The translations under genes and the position numbers were made by a program. DNA of 28,722 nt from JANQKX01 sp039028695 (GTDB taxonomy: Bacteria; Pseudomonadota; Alphaproteobacteria; Kiloniellales; Kiloniellaceae), in contig JBCCHN010000061.1 of the NCBI GenBank assembly GCA_039028695.1, forward strand, positions 1 through 28,722. Direction: 5' to 3'. The notes beneath the pieces were generated by a model. It was not told the origin of the DNA and ran no database searches. It was given only the letters and a program-made list of their open reading frames with translations. This document shows, piece after piece, positions 1 to 8,107 of the stretch (position 1 is the stretch's first letter; each line of letters starts with the position of its first letter).

Positions 1-1
1 C

Positions 2-862
2 CTGATGCCGGGAGACCCGGTCTCCATTGCCTTGGGGCCCAGGGCGACGCCGGAAATTCAGCAAAAATATTTTGAAAAGATGCACCTGGATGAGCCGGTA
101 TTCATCCAGTTCCTTATCTTTGGTGGCAATGTTTTGCGCGGGGATTTGGGCATCGATGTATTTTCCGAGCGCTCTGTGGGGGCCACGGTTGCAGAACAGC
201 TGCCCTATACCTTGGCCCTCGCCCTGGCCTCTATGGGCTGGGCAGCCCTTTTGGGCATCCCCCTTGGATGTTTGTCCGCGGTGCGGCCGAATACCCTCAT
301 AGACCGATTTACCGGTATTTTTTCTGTTGGAACCATAGCTGTCCCCTCTTTCTTGGTGTCTGTTTGGTCGATTCTCGTCTTTTCCGTCATGTTGCGATGG
401 CTGCCGGCCGTAGGGGCTGGCGATGCTGGAGACATCGGGGATCAGCTTGTTCATTTGGTCCTTCCGGCCTTCGCAGTTGGTCTGGGGTGGGTCGGCTATC
501 TGGCCCGGCTGGTGCGGGCCTCCATGCTAGAGGTCATGGGCGAGAACTATATCCGCTCGGCCCGCGCCTTTGGCCTAAAGCAGAACACGATTGTCTTCGG
601 CTATGCCCTCAAAGTCGCTGTCCTGCCGACCATCACCCTGATCGGCGTGGGCTTCGGCGGTTTGTTGTCGAGCGCCGTTTTTGCCGAGATCATCTTTTCC
701 CGCCCTGGCCTGGGACGCATCATCTACGACATGGTTTTGGCGCGAAACTTCCCGGTGATCCAAGGCTCGGTCATGGTCATCATCTTCCTTTATGTCTGTG
801 TCACTCTCATCGCCGACCTCATGGTCGCCTGGTTGGATCCCCGTGTCCGCGACAGCCTCTGA
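2..862 (+). CDS. ABC peptide-type importer permease, DppB-like (5' partial)
   Basis: Inner-membrane permease of a dipeptide/oligopeptide/nickel-class ABC importer. The reading frame is open to the left edge and the first visible residues (L-M-P-G-D-P) match the end of the usual first transmembrane helix of DppB proteins, so the true start lies before the window and about 20-25 residues are missing. The visible 286 residues carry several hydrophobic segments and the EAA loop region (LVRASMLEVMGENYIRSAR, then AFG) that docks on the ATPase. The protein ends with the family-typical W-L-D-P-R-V-R. The downstream DppC-like gene begins inside its 3' end. The substrate cannot be read from the sequence; the hydrolases downstream suggest a peptide-like or acylated compound. 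The class is certain, the substrate is not. Confidence 0.93.
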   Translation: MMPGDPVSIALGPRATPEIQQKYFEKMHLDEPVFIQFLIFGGNVLRGDLGIDVFSERSVGATVAEQLPYTLALALASMGWAALLGIPLGCLSAVRPNTLIDRFTGIFSVGTIAVPSFLVSVWSILVFSVMLRWLPAVGAGDAGDIGDQLVHLVLPAFAVGLGWVGYLARLVRASMLEVMGENYIRSARAFGLKQNTIVFGYALKVAVLPTITLIGVGFGGLLSSAVFAEIIFSRPGLGRIIYDMVLARNFPVIQGSVMVIIFLYVCVTLIADLMVAWLDPRVRDSL

Positions 863-1739
863 CAACAGCCCCGGCCCGGCCGTCGACCTATCCCGCAGCG
901 AGCGACGGGAGACGCTGACCGTCTTTTTGCAGAACAAACTGGGTGTTTTCGGCCTGATCCTGGTGATCTTGTTTTTCGCCAGCGCCATTTTTGCGCCGGT
1001 CATTGCGCCCTATGAACCCAATCAGATTAATATACCCGATCGCATGCAGGGCCCCTCCCTGAAACACTTAGCGGGAACCGACCAATTAGGCCGAGATACT
1101 TTTTCGCGGGTGCTCTATGGGGGCCAAGTGGCCCTGAAGGTGGCGGCAATCGGTATTTCGGTATCGGTCGCTGTCGGTTTGCTTTTGGGCATGCTTGCGG
1201 GCTATGGCCCCCGCTGGCTGGATAATTTTTTGCTGCTGGTATTCGACACGGTGCGGGCCTTTCCAACCATTGTTCTCGCATTGGCAACGGTTGCTCTGAC
1301 AGGCCCAAGCCTGACGCTCGTCTTGGCCATTGTAATCATCACGACAATCCCTAGTTATGCCCGCCTGGTGCGCACTTCGACACTTGCGATCAAAAACGCC
1401 GAATACATCATCGCCGAGCGGTCCTTGGGGGCCAGCATGGCGGTCATTTTGCGCCGCCACGTAATGCCCAATGTGATCGGGCCGGTGTTGATTTTGGCTG
1501 CCATGGATGTGCCTGTGGTGGTGACCGTAGAGGCCGGCCTCTCCTTCCTGGGGCTAGGTGTGCTGCCGCCCACGGCCAGTTGGGGCTCTATCCTGAACGA
1601 AGGGTATCTGGTGATCCGGGATACTCCCTGGCCAGTGATTGCCGGGGGCATTCCTTTGGTCCTGACCACCCTGGGCTTTACCTTCTTAGGCGAGGCCTTG
1701 CGCGATACCTTTGACCCCAAGCTGCGCAAGGGAGTCTAG
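843..1739 (+). CDS. ABC peptide-type importer permease, DppC-like
   Basis: Second permease of the importer, pairing with the DppB-like protein. The N-terminal OppC_N-type segment (LGVFGLILVILFFASAIFAP, then VIAPYEPNQ) is followed by further membrane helices and an EAA loop (AEYIIAERSLGASMAVILRR). It ends with the typical F-D-P-K-L-R. The frame is open from an ATG at 792, but that start would overlap the previous gene by 71 bases and add an unusual Ser/Pro-rich leader. I prefer the GTG at 843, giving about 298 residues starting (M)SATASDNSPG and a 20-base overlap. The ribosome site there is weak (TTGGA), so the start remains uncertain. The gene is 3 bases from the fused ATPase gene, consistent with one operon. 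Confidence 0.92.
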   Translation: MSATASDNSPGPAVDLSRSERRETLTVFLQNKLGVFGLILVILFFASAIFAPVIAPYEPNQINIPDRMQGPSLKHLAGTDQLGRDTFSRVLYGGQVALKVAAIGISVSVAVGLLLGMLAGYGPRWLDNFLLLVFDTVRAFPTIVLALATVALTGPSLTLVLAIVIITTIPSYARLVRTSTLAIKNAEYIIAERSLGASMAVILRRHVMPNVIGPVLILAAMDVPVVVTVEAGLSFLGLGVLPPTASWGSILNEGYLVIRDTPWPVIAGGIPLVLTTLGFTFLGEALRDTFDPKLRKGV

Positions 1740-1742
1740 GGT

Positions 1743-3779
1743 ATGAGCAATCTGTTGGAGATCCGGGATTTGAACGTGGATTTTAAAACCCCGCGGGGCC
1801 GCGTTCATGCTCTACGCAATGTTTCTATTGACGTACGGGAGAAGCGTATCCTAGGCATCGTCGGCGAGAGCGGCTCGGGCAAAAGTACCGTCATCTGGGC
1901 AGCCACCCAGCTGTTGGCCAATAATGCCTCGGTGGAAAGTGGCGAGATTCTCTTCGAAGGCAAAAACGTCTTTGATTTAGACGAGGCTGCCCTGTTGGGC
2001 TATAGGGGACAGCAAGTATCTTTGGTCTTCCAAGACCCCATGACCTCGCAAATCCCCGTGTTGTCCTATGCCCGGCAAATGTCGGACATTCAATACCGGC
2101 AAAAGCACCGCAGTACGTCGGATAAGCTTCAACGAGCGGTCGAGATGATGCGTCGGGTGGGCATTCCTGATCCGGAAGCCCGGATTCAACAGTTCCCCCA
2201 TCATTTCAGCGGCGGCATGCGGCAGCGAGCCAGCATTGCCATGGCCCTCATGATGGACCCGCCCCTCTTGATCGCGGACGAGCCCACGACCGCGCTCGAC
2301 GTCACCATGGAAGCCCAGATCATCCACCTGATGCGCGAGCTTAAGGAAGAATTCGAATCCACGGTGATCGTGGTCTCTCATAATCTGGGCCTGATCGCCG
2401 AGCTCTGCGACGACGTGGTGGTGATGTACGCCGGCGAGGTGGTCGAGCAGGGCGATGTGCGGCAGATCTTTTACCGGCCGCAACATCCCTATACCCAAGC
2501 CTTGCTGGAGTGCGATCCGGCACGGGTCTTGGAGCGGTCCAAGACCCTGCCAACGATTGCCGGGGATGTACCGGATTTGCATAAGCCCCCGAAGTCTTGT
2601 GTTTTCGCCAGCCGTTGCCCCAAGGCATTCGAGGCCTGTTACCGAGATAAGCCGACGTATCGTGAAGCCGAGGCAGGGCAGATGGTTCGCTGCCACTTGC
2701 CGAACCAAGATGTGGCAACCCAGTCTAGAGTCGAGGAGGCGAGCCCGAATGGAAAAGTAGCGCATGGACCTGGGGAGGCCATATCCGCCATCCGGAGCGA
2801 TGAGCCAATTCTGCGAATTAGCGACCTGAATGTGCGCTTTCGCATCATGGGGGCGCTGCAAGCCCGCTTGAAAGGGATCGCCGACCCCTTTGTGGACGCG
2901 GTTATGGGCGTGTCCTTGGATCTGCGGCCCGGAGAAACCTTGGGTCTCGTGGGGGAAAGCGGCTCGGGCAAGACCACCCTGGGACGGACGGTATTGGGGC
3001 TGGTCCCGGCCCACTCTGGCTCGGTGACCTTCGAGGGGCGCGAGCTCATCGGATTGAAGGGATCGGAATTCTTGCCGCTGCGCCAAGACATGGCGATGAT
3101 GTTCCAGGATCCGGTCGGCTCTCTTTCCCCTCGGCAAACCATTCGCTCGCTCATCACCGAGCCCTTTGAGTTTCACCGGGCCGGCCAGGAAGACCTGCAG
3201 GCGCGGGCCGAACACCTGATCAATATGGTGAGCCTGCCGCGTAATTTCCTGAACCGTTACCCTCACGAGCTATCGGGTGGCCAGGCGCGCCGGGTGGGTG
3301 TGGCGCGGGCCCTCGCCCTGCAGCCTAAACTGATTATCGCGGATGAACCGACCGCCGGCCTGGATGTCTCTGTACAAGGGGAAATCTTGAACCTCATGGC
3401 CGAGTTGCAGCGCCATCATGGCCTGAGCTATCTGATTATTACCCACAACCTGCCTGTGGTACGACACATCAGCGACCGCCTGGCCATCATGTATTTGGGG
3501 CGCATTATCGAGCAAGGCGATTGCAACGACATTTTCGAGCGGCCGGCTCACCCCTATACGGAAGCCCTGGTGAACGGCGTGCCCCGGCCCGACCCGGACC
3601 AGCGTCGCAATCTGGTTTCCATTGAGGGCGAGGTGCCCAGCCTAACCAACCGGCCGACGGGCTGTGAGTTCCACACCCGCTGCAGATACGCGACGGAGCG
3701 CTGCCGCACCGACGTGCCTAGAGCGCAAAGCTTGCCCGATGGGCGCCAAGTGCTTTGCCACTTTCCCCTGACGCAATAA
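1743..3779 (+). CDS. Fused DppD-DppF type ABC importer ATP-binding protein
   Basis: Cytoplasmic ATPase of the importer with both nucleotide-binding domains in one 678-residue chain. Domain 1 has Walker A GESGSGKST at residues 41-49, signature FSGGM near 155 and Walker B LLIADEP near 175-181. Domain 2 has Walker A GESGSGKTT at 404-412, signature LSGGQ at 510-514 and Walker B LIIADEP at 530-536. Each half ends in the Cys-containing oligo_HPY tail of the oligopeptide transporter class (CVFASRCPKAFEAC and CEFHTRCRYATERC). In half 1 the segment after the Q-loop reads FQDPMTSQIPVL where LNPVL is usual. The ATG is preceded by a good GGGAG site overlapping the end of the DppC-like gene. Fused DppDF proteins of this length are common in proteobacteria. 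No binding-protein gene is visible; it is probably upstream of the window. Confidence 0.95.
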   Translation: MSNLLEIRDLNVDFKTPRGRVHALRNVSIDVREKRILGIVGESGSGKSTVIWAATQLLANNASVESGEILFEGKNVFDLDEAALLGYRGQQVSLVFQDPMTSQIPVLSYARQMSDIQYRQKHRSTSDKLQRAVEMMRRVGIPDPEARIQQFPHHFSGGMRQRASIAMALMMDPPLLIADEPTTALDVTMEAQIIHLMRELKEEFESTVIVVSHNLGLIAELCDDVVVMYAGEVVEQGDVRQIFYRPQHPYTQALLECDPARVLERSKTLPTIAGDVPDLHKPPKSCVFASRCPKAFEACYRDKPTYREAEAGQMVRCHLPNQDVATQSRVEEASPNGKVAHGPGEAISAIRSDEPILRISDLNVRFRIMGALQARLKGIADPFVDAVMGVSLDLRPGETLGLVGESGSGKTTLGRTVLGLVPAHSGSVTFEGRELIGLKGSEFLPLRQDMAMMFQDPVGSLSPRQTIRSLITEPFEFHRAGQEDLQARAEHLINMVSLPRNFLNRYPHELSGGQARRVGVARALALQPKLIIADEPTAGLDVSVQGEILNLMAELQRHHGLSYLIITHNLPVVRHISDRLAIMYLGRIIEQGDCNDIFERPAHPYTEALVNGVPRPDPDQRRNLVSIEGEVPSLTNRPTGCEFHTRCRYATERCRTDVPRAQSLPDGRQVLCHFPLTQ

Positions 3780-3810
3780 GGCTAATTCGACATAGAAGAG
3801 AGAGGACGCC

Positions 3811-5877
3811 GTGACCGTTTTCCACTCCGCCGGCGGCAATCAGCCCCCTGTCGCCGAAGTCATCGACCGTTTTCCTCACCCGATCAAAGAGGTGGAAAAC
3901 GATTGGATCCCTCTGGCTTGCGGCACAAATCTCGCTGCCCGCTATTGGCTGCCCACGGATGCAGACGAAAAGCCAGTCCCCGCTATTCTAGAATATATCC
4001 CCTATTGCAAAAGGGACGGCACATCGGCCCGGGACGAGGCCATGCATCCCTATTTCGCCGGGCATGGCTACGCGGCGGTGCGGGTGGACATCAGGGGCAG
4101 CGGCGAGTCCGATGGCCTGTTGCTGGACGAATACCTGCAGCAGGAACTGGACGATGCCTGCCAGGTGATCGATTGGATCTCCAAACAGCCTTGGTGTAAC
4201 GGTCGGGTCGGCATGATGGGCAAGTCCTGGGGCGGCTTCAACGGCCTACAGGTAGCGGCGCTGCAGCCCCCGGCCCTAGAGTGCATCATCACGGTTTATT
4301 CGACCGTGGACCGTTATGCCGATGACATTCATTACATGGGCGGCTGCCTCTTGACGGAAAACCCAAACTGGTCCTTTGCCATGTTTCCCTTGAACGCCCG
4401 GCCGCCGGATCCCGCGATCGTAGGCGAACGCTGGCGGCAGATGTGGCAAGACCGCCTGGAAGCAAACCGCCCCTGGATCATCGATTGGCTCAGCCATCAA
4501 ACCCGTGACAGCTATTGGGAGCACGGCTCAGTTTGCGAAGACTTCAGTGCCATCAAATGCCCGGTTTTCGCCATTGGCGGCTGGGCGGATCCCTACACAA
4601 ATGCTGTCCCCGCTTTAATGGAAGGCCTTTCGGTGCCTTGCCGGGGCCTGGTGGGTCCCTGGGGGCATCAGTACCCCCACCAGGCCTCGCCCGCCCCCAT
4701 GGCCGGCTTCCTGCAAGAATCACTGCGATGGTGGGATCACTGGCTGAAAGATCGGGACGACGGCCTCATGGAGGAGCCCAAGTACCGGGTCTGGATGCAA
4801 GAGCCGGTTGCGCCAAAGGCCCATCACCCGGTGCGTCCGGGCCACTGGGTAGCCGAGGAGTCTTGGCCATCGACAGATGTGTCGAGCCATGAGCTCTTTT
4901 TGAATAACGGCGGCTTGAGCCATAACGCTGGCGATGAAACCGAATTGACTTTGGCGAGCCCTCAGACCACGGGGCGCTGCACCCTCTTTTGGGGCAACAA
5001 CGGCGGGGGTGATCCCGAATGTCCCACCGATCAGCGCAGCGACGATGCTCATTCCCTCTGTTTTGACTCTCCTCCCCTTGAAGAGGACCTCGAAATCTTA
5101 GGGGCACCGAGCGTGACCCTCGGTCTGACAGCGGATCAGACAAGTGCCTTTGTCGCGGTCCGGATCTGTGAGATCCTGCCTGATGGTGCCTCTTCACAGG
5201 TCTCTTTCGGCTTTTTGAACCTAACACATCGCGAGGGGCACGATCGCGTTGTTCCTCTGGAGCCGGGAGAGCTTTACTGGGTGAAGGTTCCCTTAAATCA
5301 CATCGCCCATCGTTTCGCAGCCGGAAACAGAATCCGGGTTGCTTTGTCCACGGCTCTCTGGCCGGTGGTCTGGCCGTCGCCACGGCCCGTGACCTTGTCA
5401 CTATTGACCGGAAAGTCTTCCCTCTCCTTGCCCCGTCGTAGCGAGTGCCCGGAAGATGCACAATTGCGCCCGCTTGACCCGCCCCATACGGCAAGGCTTC
5501 AGGCCCGCACTCCCCTGCGTCTGCCCGAGCCCACGGTGGTCCGGCTGGAAGAGGATGCGGCCAGCGGCCGGCTGACTTTTTTTCATGTGGAGGATGCGGG
5601 CAAGACGCGCATCGACTCCCACGGCTGGTGCTTCGGTGGCTCGACCAAGCGGCGCTACTCGATTTTGCCCGAGGATCCTACCACAGCGGAAATCCTTTTT
5701 GAGAATACCGAAGAATATGGCCGAGATGGAGGTCCTCAGATTCGCATTGTGACAAGCCAGCTTATGACTTGTGACGGAGAAAAATTCCATTTGCAGGCCC
5801 GCTTGGAGGCCTACGAGGACTGCAGGCCCGTTTTTTCCCGCAGTTGGCTGGAGGCTATCGATCGCAACGGAGTTTGA
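3811..5877 (+). CDS. CocE/NonD family serine hydrolase (paralogue 1)
   Basis: Alpha/beta hydrolase of the peptidase S15 / cocaine-esterase (CocE/NonD) family, 688 residues, the family's usual size plus a short extension. The family cleaves esters, amides or Xaa-Pro peptides. The nucleophile is Ser139 in GKSWGG, the acid is probably Asp260 in GGWAD, and the base is probably His286 in GPWGH, spaced as in cocaine esterase (117/259/287). The family's C-terminal jelly-roll (X-Pro dipeptidyl-peptidase C-terminal) domain follows from about residue 340. There is no signal peptide, so it is predicted cytoplasmic. It starts at GTG with a strong AGAGAGGA site, 31 bases after the ATPase gene, and is probably in the importer operon; it may act on the imported compound. 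Two paralogues follow at 5885 and 9797. The true substrate is unknown. Confidence 0.9.
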   Translation: MTVFHSAGGNQPPVAEVIDRFPHPIKEVENDWIPLACGTNLAARYWLPTDADEKPVPAILEYIPYCKRDGTSARDEAMHPYFAGHGYAAVRVDIRGSGESDGLLLDEYLQQELDDACQVIDWISKQPWCNGRVGMMGKSWGGFNGLQVAALQPPALECIITVYSTVDRYADDIHYMGGCLLTENPNWSFAMFPLNARPPDPAIVGERWRQMWQDRLEANRPWIIDWLSHQTRDSYWEHGSVCEDFSAIKCPVFAIGGWADPYTNAVPALMEGLSVPCRGLVGPWGHQYPHQASPAPMAGFLQESLRWWDHWLKDRDDGLMEEPKYRVWMQEPVAPKAHHPVRPGHWVAEESWPSTDVSSHELFLNNGGLSHNAGDETELTLASPQTTGRCTLFWGNNGGGDPECPTDQRSDDAHSLCFDSPPLEEDLEILGAPSVTLGLTADQTSAFVAVRICEILPDGASSQVSFGFLNLTHREGHDRVVPLEPGELYWVKVPLNHIAHRFAAGNRIRVALSTALWPVVWPSPRPVTLSLLTGKSSLSLPRRSECPEDAQLRPLDPPHTARLQARTPLRLPEPTVVRLEEDAASGRLTFFHVEDAGKTRIDSHGWCFGGSTKRRYSILPEDPTTAEILFENTEEYGRDGGPQIRIVTSQLMTCDGEKFHLQARLEAYEDCRPVFSRSWLEAIDRNGV

Positions 5878-5884
5878 GGCCTCC

Positions 5885-7900
5885 TCAGGTGCCGTCCCGT
5901 GGAATTTTTCGGTTCCAGGTCTTTACAAAAACCCGGGCAGGGCCCTCAAAGGCCTCCATGCTAGCTGAGAGATGATAGTCCTTCGCGGTGGCTGTCATGA
6001 CAGTGCGACCGATGGTGCGGATCTGCCAGGCCTTACGGGCCATGGATATTTCATAGGTGTTTTCATGGCGGGCCGAGAGGGGGTCATCTCCGACCAAGGT
6101 AAAACGATCCTCGGCTCGGGCGGAAATCGACAGATCAATCTCCTCTAAGTAAACCAATCCCCGGTCCTTGATCCCGGTCAAGGTGACAGTCTGGCTGGCT
6201 ATGTCGTGCTCGATTTTTCGGGACCGGCCCGGCGGGCGATCAAAACGATGAGGTGAGGGCTTGGCGGCGGCGGGCAGGTCAAATTCAGACAGGTTTCCAT
6301 CCTCCTGTCGCGGTGGCCGGATTGGCAAAGAGAGAGAACTGTCACCGGTAAAGACCGTTAAGGTCACGGGCTCCGGTGAGGGCCAAACCCGCGGCCAATA
6401 GCTTGTGGAAACCGCCACCCGCAGGCGGTGGCCACTTGGTAGCTGCTGAGCAATATCGTTCAGACGAACCATCACTCTAAGCCGTTCGCCCGGCTGGATG
6501 GGAGAGACCTTTTCGTGCTTTTCATCATGAGTCAAATTGAGCAGACCATAGGTGATCTGGGCGGCGCTGCCATCCGGGGCCACGTCATTGAGCCTGACAC
6601 ATAGAAATGCCGTGGGCCGGTCGACCGCCACAGACAATGTGATCTCTGGCGCTCCGAGTATTTCCAAGGGTTCAACCAGCGGGGCAGAGTCAAATGAGAT
6701 CGATTGTCCATCTTCTGCCCGCTGGTCGACGGGCATTTCCGCCTCCAGGCCATAGGGGCACCACTCACCGCCGGTCAGTCCTAAGCCCTGCGGCGAACGC
6801 TGGGATATCGCGGTTTCGGCTCCCGCTTCTTCGCCCAACCCATCGGCATTAAGGTGCCAGGAAGTGGGTGTAATCCGGTCTGAGGGCCAGCTCTCCTCCG
6901 ACACCCAGCGGCCCGGCCGGTGATCGTATTGAGGCGCCGGAGGTAGAGAATCCTGCATCCAAACCCGCAGCATAGGCTCTTCCATAACTCCGTTGGGTTT
7001 ACCCTTCAGCCAGTGATCCCACCAGCGCAAGGCTTCTTGCAAGTACCCGATAGCGGGGCCGGGCAAGGCCAGGTTCGGCCAGTTGTGGGTCCAAGGCCCG
7101 ATCAGCCCCTTACGCGGCGCGGAAAGCCCGGCCAGAAGCCGAGGGATGGCGTTGGAATAGCCGTCGGCCCAACCGCCGACGGCAAAAACGGCGCAGGTGA
7201 TCTTGGAAAAATCTTCACAGACCGAGCCGTGCTTCCAGAAATCGTCCCGCAGCTGATGGGTGAGCCATGGGAAAATCCACGGCTCGTGTTTCTCAAGCCG
7301 CTGAATCCAGGTTTCGCGCCAGCCCTCCCCCACCACCTCCGGGTCCGGCGGCCGGGAATTGAAGCCGAACATAGTCGAGGCCCACTCCAGGTTCTCGCTG
7401 ATTAAGCAGCCGCCCATGTAGTGCACATCATCGGCATAGCGATCATCGGTAGAACAGGCAGTAATGATGGCCTTGAGCGCTGGCGGCTGCAGGGCGGCAA
7501 CCTGCAGGGAGTTAAATCCCCCCCAGGATATTCCCGTCATACCAACAGCACCACTGCACCAGGGCTGTGCCGCAAGCCAAGCAATTACTTCGCAAGCATC
7601 ATCCAGCTCCTGCTGAAGATATTCTCCCTCCAAAAATCTTTCTGAATCTCCCGACCCCCGCAGATCCACACGGGCGCAGGCATAGCCGTGATCCGCCAGA
7701 TAGGCCTGTAATTGGTCGCCCCGTAGCCGGGTGTAATCCCGGCGCCGATAAGGCAAGATTTCCAGGATTGCGGGAACCGGGTTTTTTTCCGCATTCTCCG
7801 GGATCCACAAGCGAGCAGCCAGGCGGCAGCCATCGGAAAGGGTTATCCACTCGGTCTCGATTTCGAGAACCTTTTGAGAATTAGAAAGGTCGCTGTTCAC
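5885..7900 (-). CDS. CocE/NonD family serine hydrolase (paralogue 2)
   Basis: Second CocE/NonD hydrolase, 671 residues, clearly paralogous to the gene at 3811 (shared EYLQQELDDAC, QPWC, WGGFN and AALQPPAL). The inferred catalytic triad is Ser125 in GISWGG, Asp246 in GGWAD and His272 in GPWTH. The Ser context is G-I-S rather than G-K-S, so the oxyanion and substrate site may differ. It starts at GTG (7900) with GAGG about seven bases upstream. It runs convergently into paralogue 1 with only 7 bases between the stop codons, and is transcribed away from the amidohydrolase at 8108 with a 207-base divergent promoter region between them. It has no signal peptide. It could be an esterase or an Xaa-Pro dipeptidyl peptidase; sequence alone does not decide. 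Confidence 0.9.
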   Translation of the reverse strand: MNSDLSNSQKVLEIETEWITLSDGCRLAARLWIPENAEKNPVPAILEILPYRRRDYTRLRGDQLQAYLADHGYACARVDLRGSGDSERFLEGEYLQQELDDACEVIAWLAAQPWCSGAVGMTGISWGGFNSLQVAALQPPALKAIITACSTDDRYADDVHYMGGCLISENLEWASTMFGFNSRPPDPEVVGEGWRETWIQRLEKHEPWIFPWLTHQLRDDFWKHGSVCEDFSKITCAVFAVGGWADGYSNAIPRLLAGLSAPRKGLIGPWTHNWPNLALPGPAIGYLQEALRWWDHWLKGKPNGVMEEPMLRVWMQDSLPPAPQYDHRPGRWVSEESWPSDRITPTSWHLNADGLGEEAGAETAISQRSPQGLGLTGGEWCPYGLEAEMPVDQRAEDGQSISFDSAPLVEPLEILGAPEITLSVAVDRPTAFLCVRLNDVAPDGSAAQITYGLLNLTHDEKHEKVSPIQPGERLRVMVRLNDIAQQLPSGHRLRVAVSTSYWPRVWPSPEPVTLTVFTGDSSLSLPIRPPRQEDGNLSEFDLPAAAKPSPHRFDRPPGRSRKIEHDIASQTVTLTGIKDRGLVYLEEIDLSISARAEDRFTLVGDDPLSARHENTYEISMARKAWQIRTIGRTVMTATAKDYHLSASMEAFEGPARVFVKTWNRKIPRDGT

Positions 7901-8107
7901 ATTGGCCTCAATAAAGGGTTTTTCGAGACTATCGTGCCATAGGTCATAACGGGAGTATGCTACAGCCCTTAAAAGGCAAGGGGAAGTAGGGGCTCGCGGA
8001 AAATCTATCGACGACCCAGTTCACATCTTTCACCTTGCATTGCGGGATTTTGCCAGAGCAAAATGCAACAGATTCAGAAGGGCTAAAAAAGCTGAACCGC
8101 TACCGCG
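7901..8107. promoter_or_regulatory. Divergent intergenic region between hydrolase 2 and amidohydrolase
   Basis: This 207-base gap between two divergent starts must hold both promoters. No confident -35/-10 pair was identified. Its most structured part is the inverted-repeat cluster at 8035-8068, listed separately. The rest is AT-richer than the flanking genes and shows no open frame of note. Confidence 0.5.
8035..8068. repeat. Nested inverted repeats, possible operator or hairpin
   Basis: Two overlapping perfect inverted repeats are visible. ATTTTGC (8047-8053) pairs with GCAAAAT (8058-8064) around the 4-base loop CAGA. TTGCATT (8035-8041) pairs with AATGCAA (8062-8068). The two right arms share three bases, so as RNA they would be mutually exclusive stems; as DNA they could be a repressor site. 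It lies 40-73 bases before the amidohydrolase start. The function is inferred only from symmetry and position. Confidence 0.45.

Noticed and set aside
1977..3266. Open frame of 429 codons on the minus strand
   Set aside because: It lies wholly inside the fused ATPase gene, whose motifs are unmistakable on the plus strand; the translation is His/Leu/Arg-rich with no family motif, as expected of an antisense shadow in GC-rich DNA.
4766..5494. Open frame of 242 codons on the minus strand
   Set aside because: Antisense to CocE hydrolase 1; Arg/Pro/Ser-rich translation without motifs.
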